Below, piece after piece: positions 62,144 to 64,000 of a stretch of 64,000 nt of DNA. Within the stretch, counting starts at the first letter, position 1, and every line of letters starts with the position of its first letter. The notes beneath the pieces were generated by a model. That model made no database searches and was not told where the DNA came from. It was given only the letters and a program-made list of their open reading frames with translations. Source of the DNA: Trochalopteron elliotii (taxonomy: Eukaryota > Chordata > Aves > Passeriformes > Leiothrichidae); NCBI GenBank assembly GCA_024734555.1, contig JANPWX010000064.1:669990-733989 (forward strand), read 5' to 3'. The position numbers and the translations under genes are program-made.

Positions 62144-64000
62144 AGATATAAGCAAATAATTTGCAAACTTCTCTTTATTTGTGTGGAGGATCACTTTCCA
62201 TATTTCACCTGAGTCTGCAGACATGGAAGATTGATTCTGAATATGGTATCAATATTAAATTGAGAGACAAACAGTATGCCACTGCTGGAGATTAGGAAGC
62301 AAAATAACTTGTTTTGCCTATGGTATCCTCATGTTTCTGTCTCTCACATTAAATTATTTGGCAAACTCCCAGAATATTTGTTCAAAAGTAATACAGCTGG
62401 GTGAATAACTGTAGCCAAACCATCATGTATACCTAAGCAATAGTTATAAGAAAAAATAATGCTAAACTAATTTAAGAATACGAAATGCTTTAGCAATTTG
62501 CCACTTTGTAGTTGTATCTCACAAAGGCTGCTTTGACTGTGGACATGTGGCCATGCCTTTTGTTTGATCCAGGTAGAGTAACTAACAATGATGTTTTGTT
62601 GCAGGTCTGTCACATAAATGAAACAATATTAATTTTAGAGACTCATGTTTTTGACTAGCTGTTCAAACCCTGAATTTTTGGATAAGCAAATACTTTAAGC
62701 TCAATTTAAGTTGATGAACAGCCACTCCTGAATTTACTTCAGATTCCTGCTTTTCCTTCCTGAACTTTATAATTAATTTCTTTCATATATTTTAGTTTAA
62801 CTGTTTTGTATATTTTTATAAACCGAAACAAAAACTCTCTGGACTCCTGTGCTATGCATATTGAGCTGTTGACCAGGGCCTCCTAGATGTTGGAACCATT
62901 TCTTTGGGCATGTCTTAACTGAAGGCTTGTTGCATAATAAATACCTTTGAAGATACTAGTTGATGTCCTTTAGTCCTTTAAAATGAAGTAGTTAATTATT
63001 TTGTAATTGCTACTTTGGATTTTCCTGGGATGTTTATTCTGGGATGTAGATATTTGTAATTTACTTGGGCATGTCTAGCCTGATCTCTAGGATAAATTGC
63101 AATTTTTTTCAGTTTGGAAAAAAAACCACCAGTTTGGAATTGCCTATCTAACTTTGACAGTTATATTTATGGCAGCATAATTTGTTCAGTCATCTGGAGT
63201 TTAAAATACAGTGTAATGTGACAAACTTAGTTAACACATGCTTAGAAAAGGGTATGGAGGAGGTAATTGAAGAAATGAATTGTCATCCTTTGGGACTGAG
63301 ACACTAATGCAAATCTTGTGGGAAGGGTTGTGTTGGTTGCTGGGCTTTTGGGGCTTTTTTTTTTTTGTGTGTGTGGGCTTTTTTGGTTGTTTGGAGTGGG
63401 GTTGTTGTTTTGTTTTATTTTCTTTTGTTGTTGTTGTTTTCTTGTATCCTAAAACTGTTTATCAGCCTCTTAAATTACAGTTACCTACCTAGGCTGTCTT
63501 TCTGAAGTAGTTGATTTGCCCTTATTTTTTTATTGCATATTTTGAAAGGAGATGCTCAAGTCCCACCACTAGTGTTAAAGTAGGACAAAGGGCCCTATCG
63601 TGGTGGGCTCAAGTGATCAGAGTAAAGCATTGTCCCACCTCTGGGCAGTTGCCTCTGATGTACTCAAAAAGCAGTAATTCACAGAAGTTAGCAAGCACTT
63701 CCCTGCTCATGGAGAGAAGAATCTTAGCTACAACTTTTATTCACATTTTTTGCAGTATCTTTTAAGTTTTCCCCCCAAATAACACTTTTATTGCTGCTGT
63801 GTTGGGAGAAGGAGTCTTTGGGGTTTTGAGGATGAGTCCTGTGTGGGATTTGTGCCCATAGCAACACGCAGTGGCAGCTGTGAGCAGCCGCTGCTGCTCA
63901 GCCCTCAGCACTGCTGCCTCTCTCGGCATACTGACCTAGAATACTGCCCTAGATCTGTTTCAGAGGATTTCTTTAATTTTCCCCTTCTAGCTTGTCAGAA
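62144..64000. other. Non-coding DNA to the window edge
   Basis: AT-rich sequence with a T/G-rich low-complexity tract at about 63345-63445 (12 T at 63355, repeated GTTGTT). GC content rises at 63840-63930, where GTGCCCATAGCAAC (63852-63865) resembles an RFX X-box. No gene was recognised. Confidence 0.55.

Noticed and set aside
1..64000. Search for CRISPR arrays, operons, phage or toxin-antitoxin genes
   Set aside because: The window is vertebrate nuclear DNA. No spaced direct repeats or closely packed coding frames of that kind are present.

Overview
The window reads as vertebrate nuclear DNA, most likely from a bird and perhaps a songbird. The evidence is the mobile-element set: several CR1 (LINE) fragments, and long terminal repeats (LTRs) of avian ERVL type and of endogenous retroviruses leaving 6-bp target duplications. 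I saw nothing resembling mammalian Alu or L1. There are no bacterial or phage-type genes. I found no protein-coding exon I would defend. The open frames present are short and are explained by chance, by the GC-rich left end, or by repeats.

Layout. Positions 1 to about 800 form a CpG island, presumably a promoter and 5' exon, with a very good splice-donor sequence at 552/553 on the + strand. From about 800 to 64000 the DNA is AT-rich and looks like one long intron or an intergenic stretch. Homopolymer runs are strongly biased (about 16 poly-T runs of 10 or more bases against one poly-A run on the + strand). This suggests that the whole stretch is transcribed left to right, probably as a first intron longer than 63 kb. 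I cannot name the gene.

Inserted elements. Three solo LTRs of about 0.5-0.65 kb each have an exact 6-bp target-site duplication: 16408-17060 (+), 31230-31844 (-) and 46819-47350 (+). An ERVL-type LTR of 1.1 kb with a 5-bp duplication lies at 19898-21007 (+), and a diverged relative lies at about 39901-40860 (-). An avian LTR fragment lies at 61895-62143 (-), and a possible LTR end at 42769-42960. CR1 pieces lie at 2850-2935 (-), 24665-25375 (+), 25583-26365 (-), 54350-54478 (-) and 59444-59720 (-). None has an intact coding region.

Remaining structure. Several AT-rich blocks dense in homeobox, POU and RFX-like words (around 37.2, 42.4, 51.2-51.6 and 56.3-56.6 kb) are candidate conserved enhancers, which only a cross-species alignment can confirm. 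There is also a 22-bp perfect palindrome, a foldback carrying paired E-boxes, an A/C-rich tract and a tRNA-like relic. I found no new biological system. The best leads are the strand asymmetry, the exactly bounded solo LTRs and the candidate regulatory blocks.
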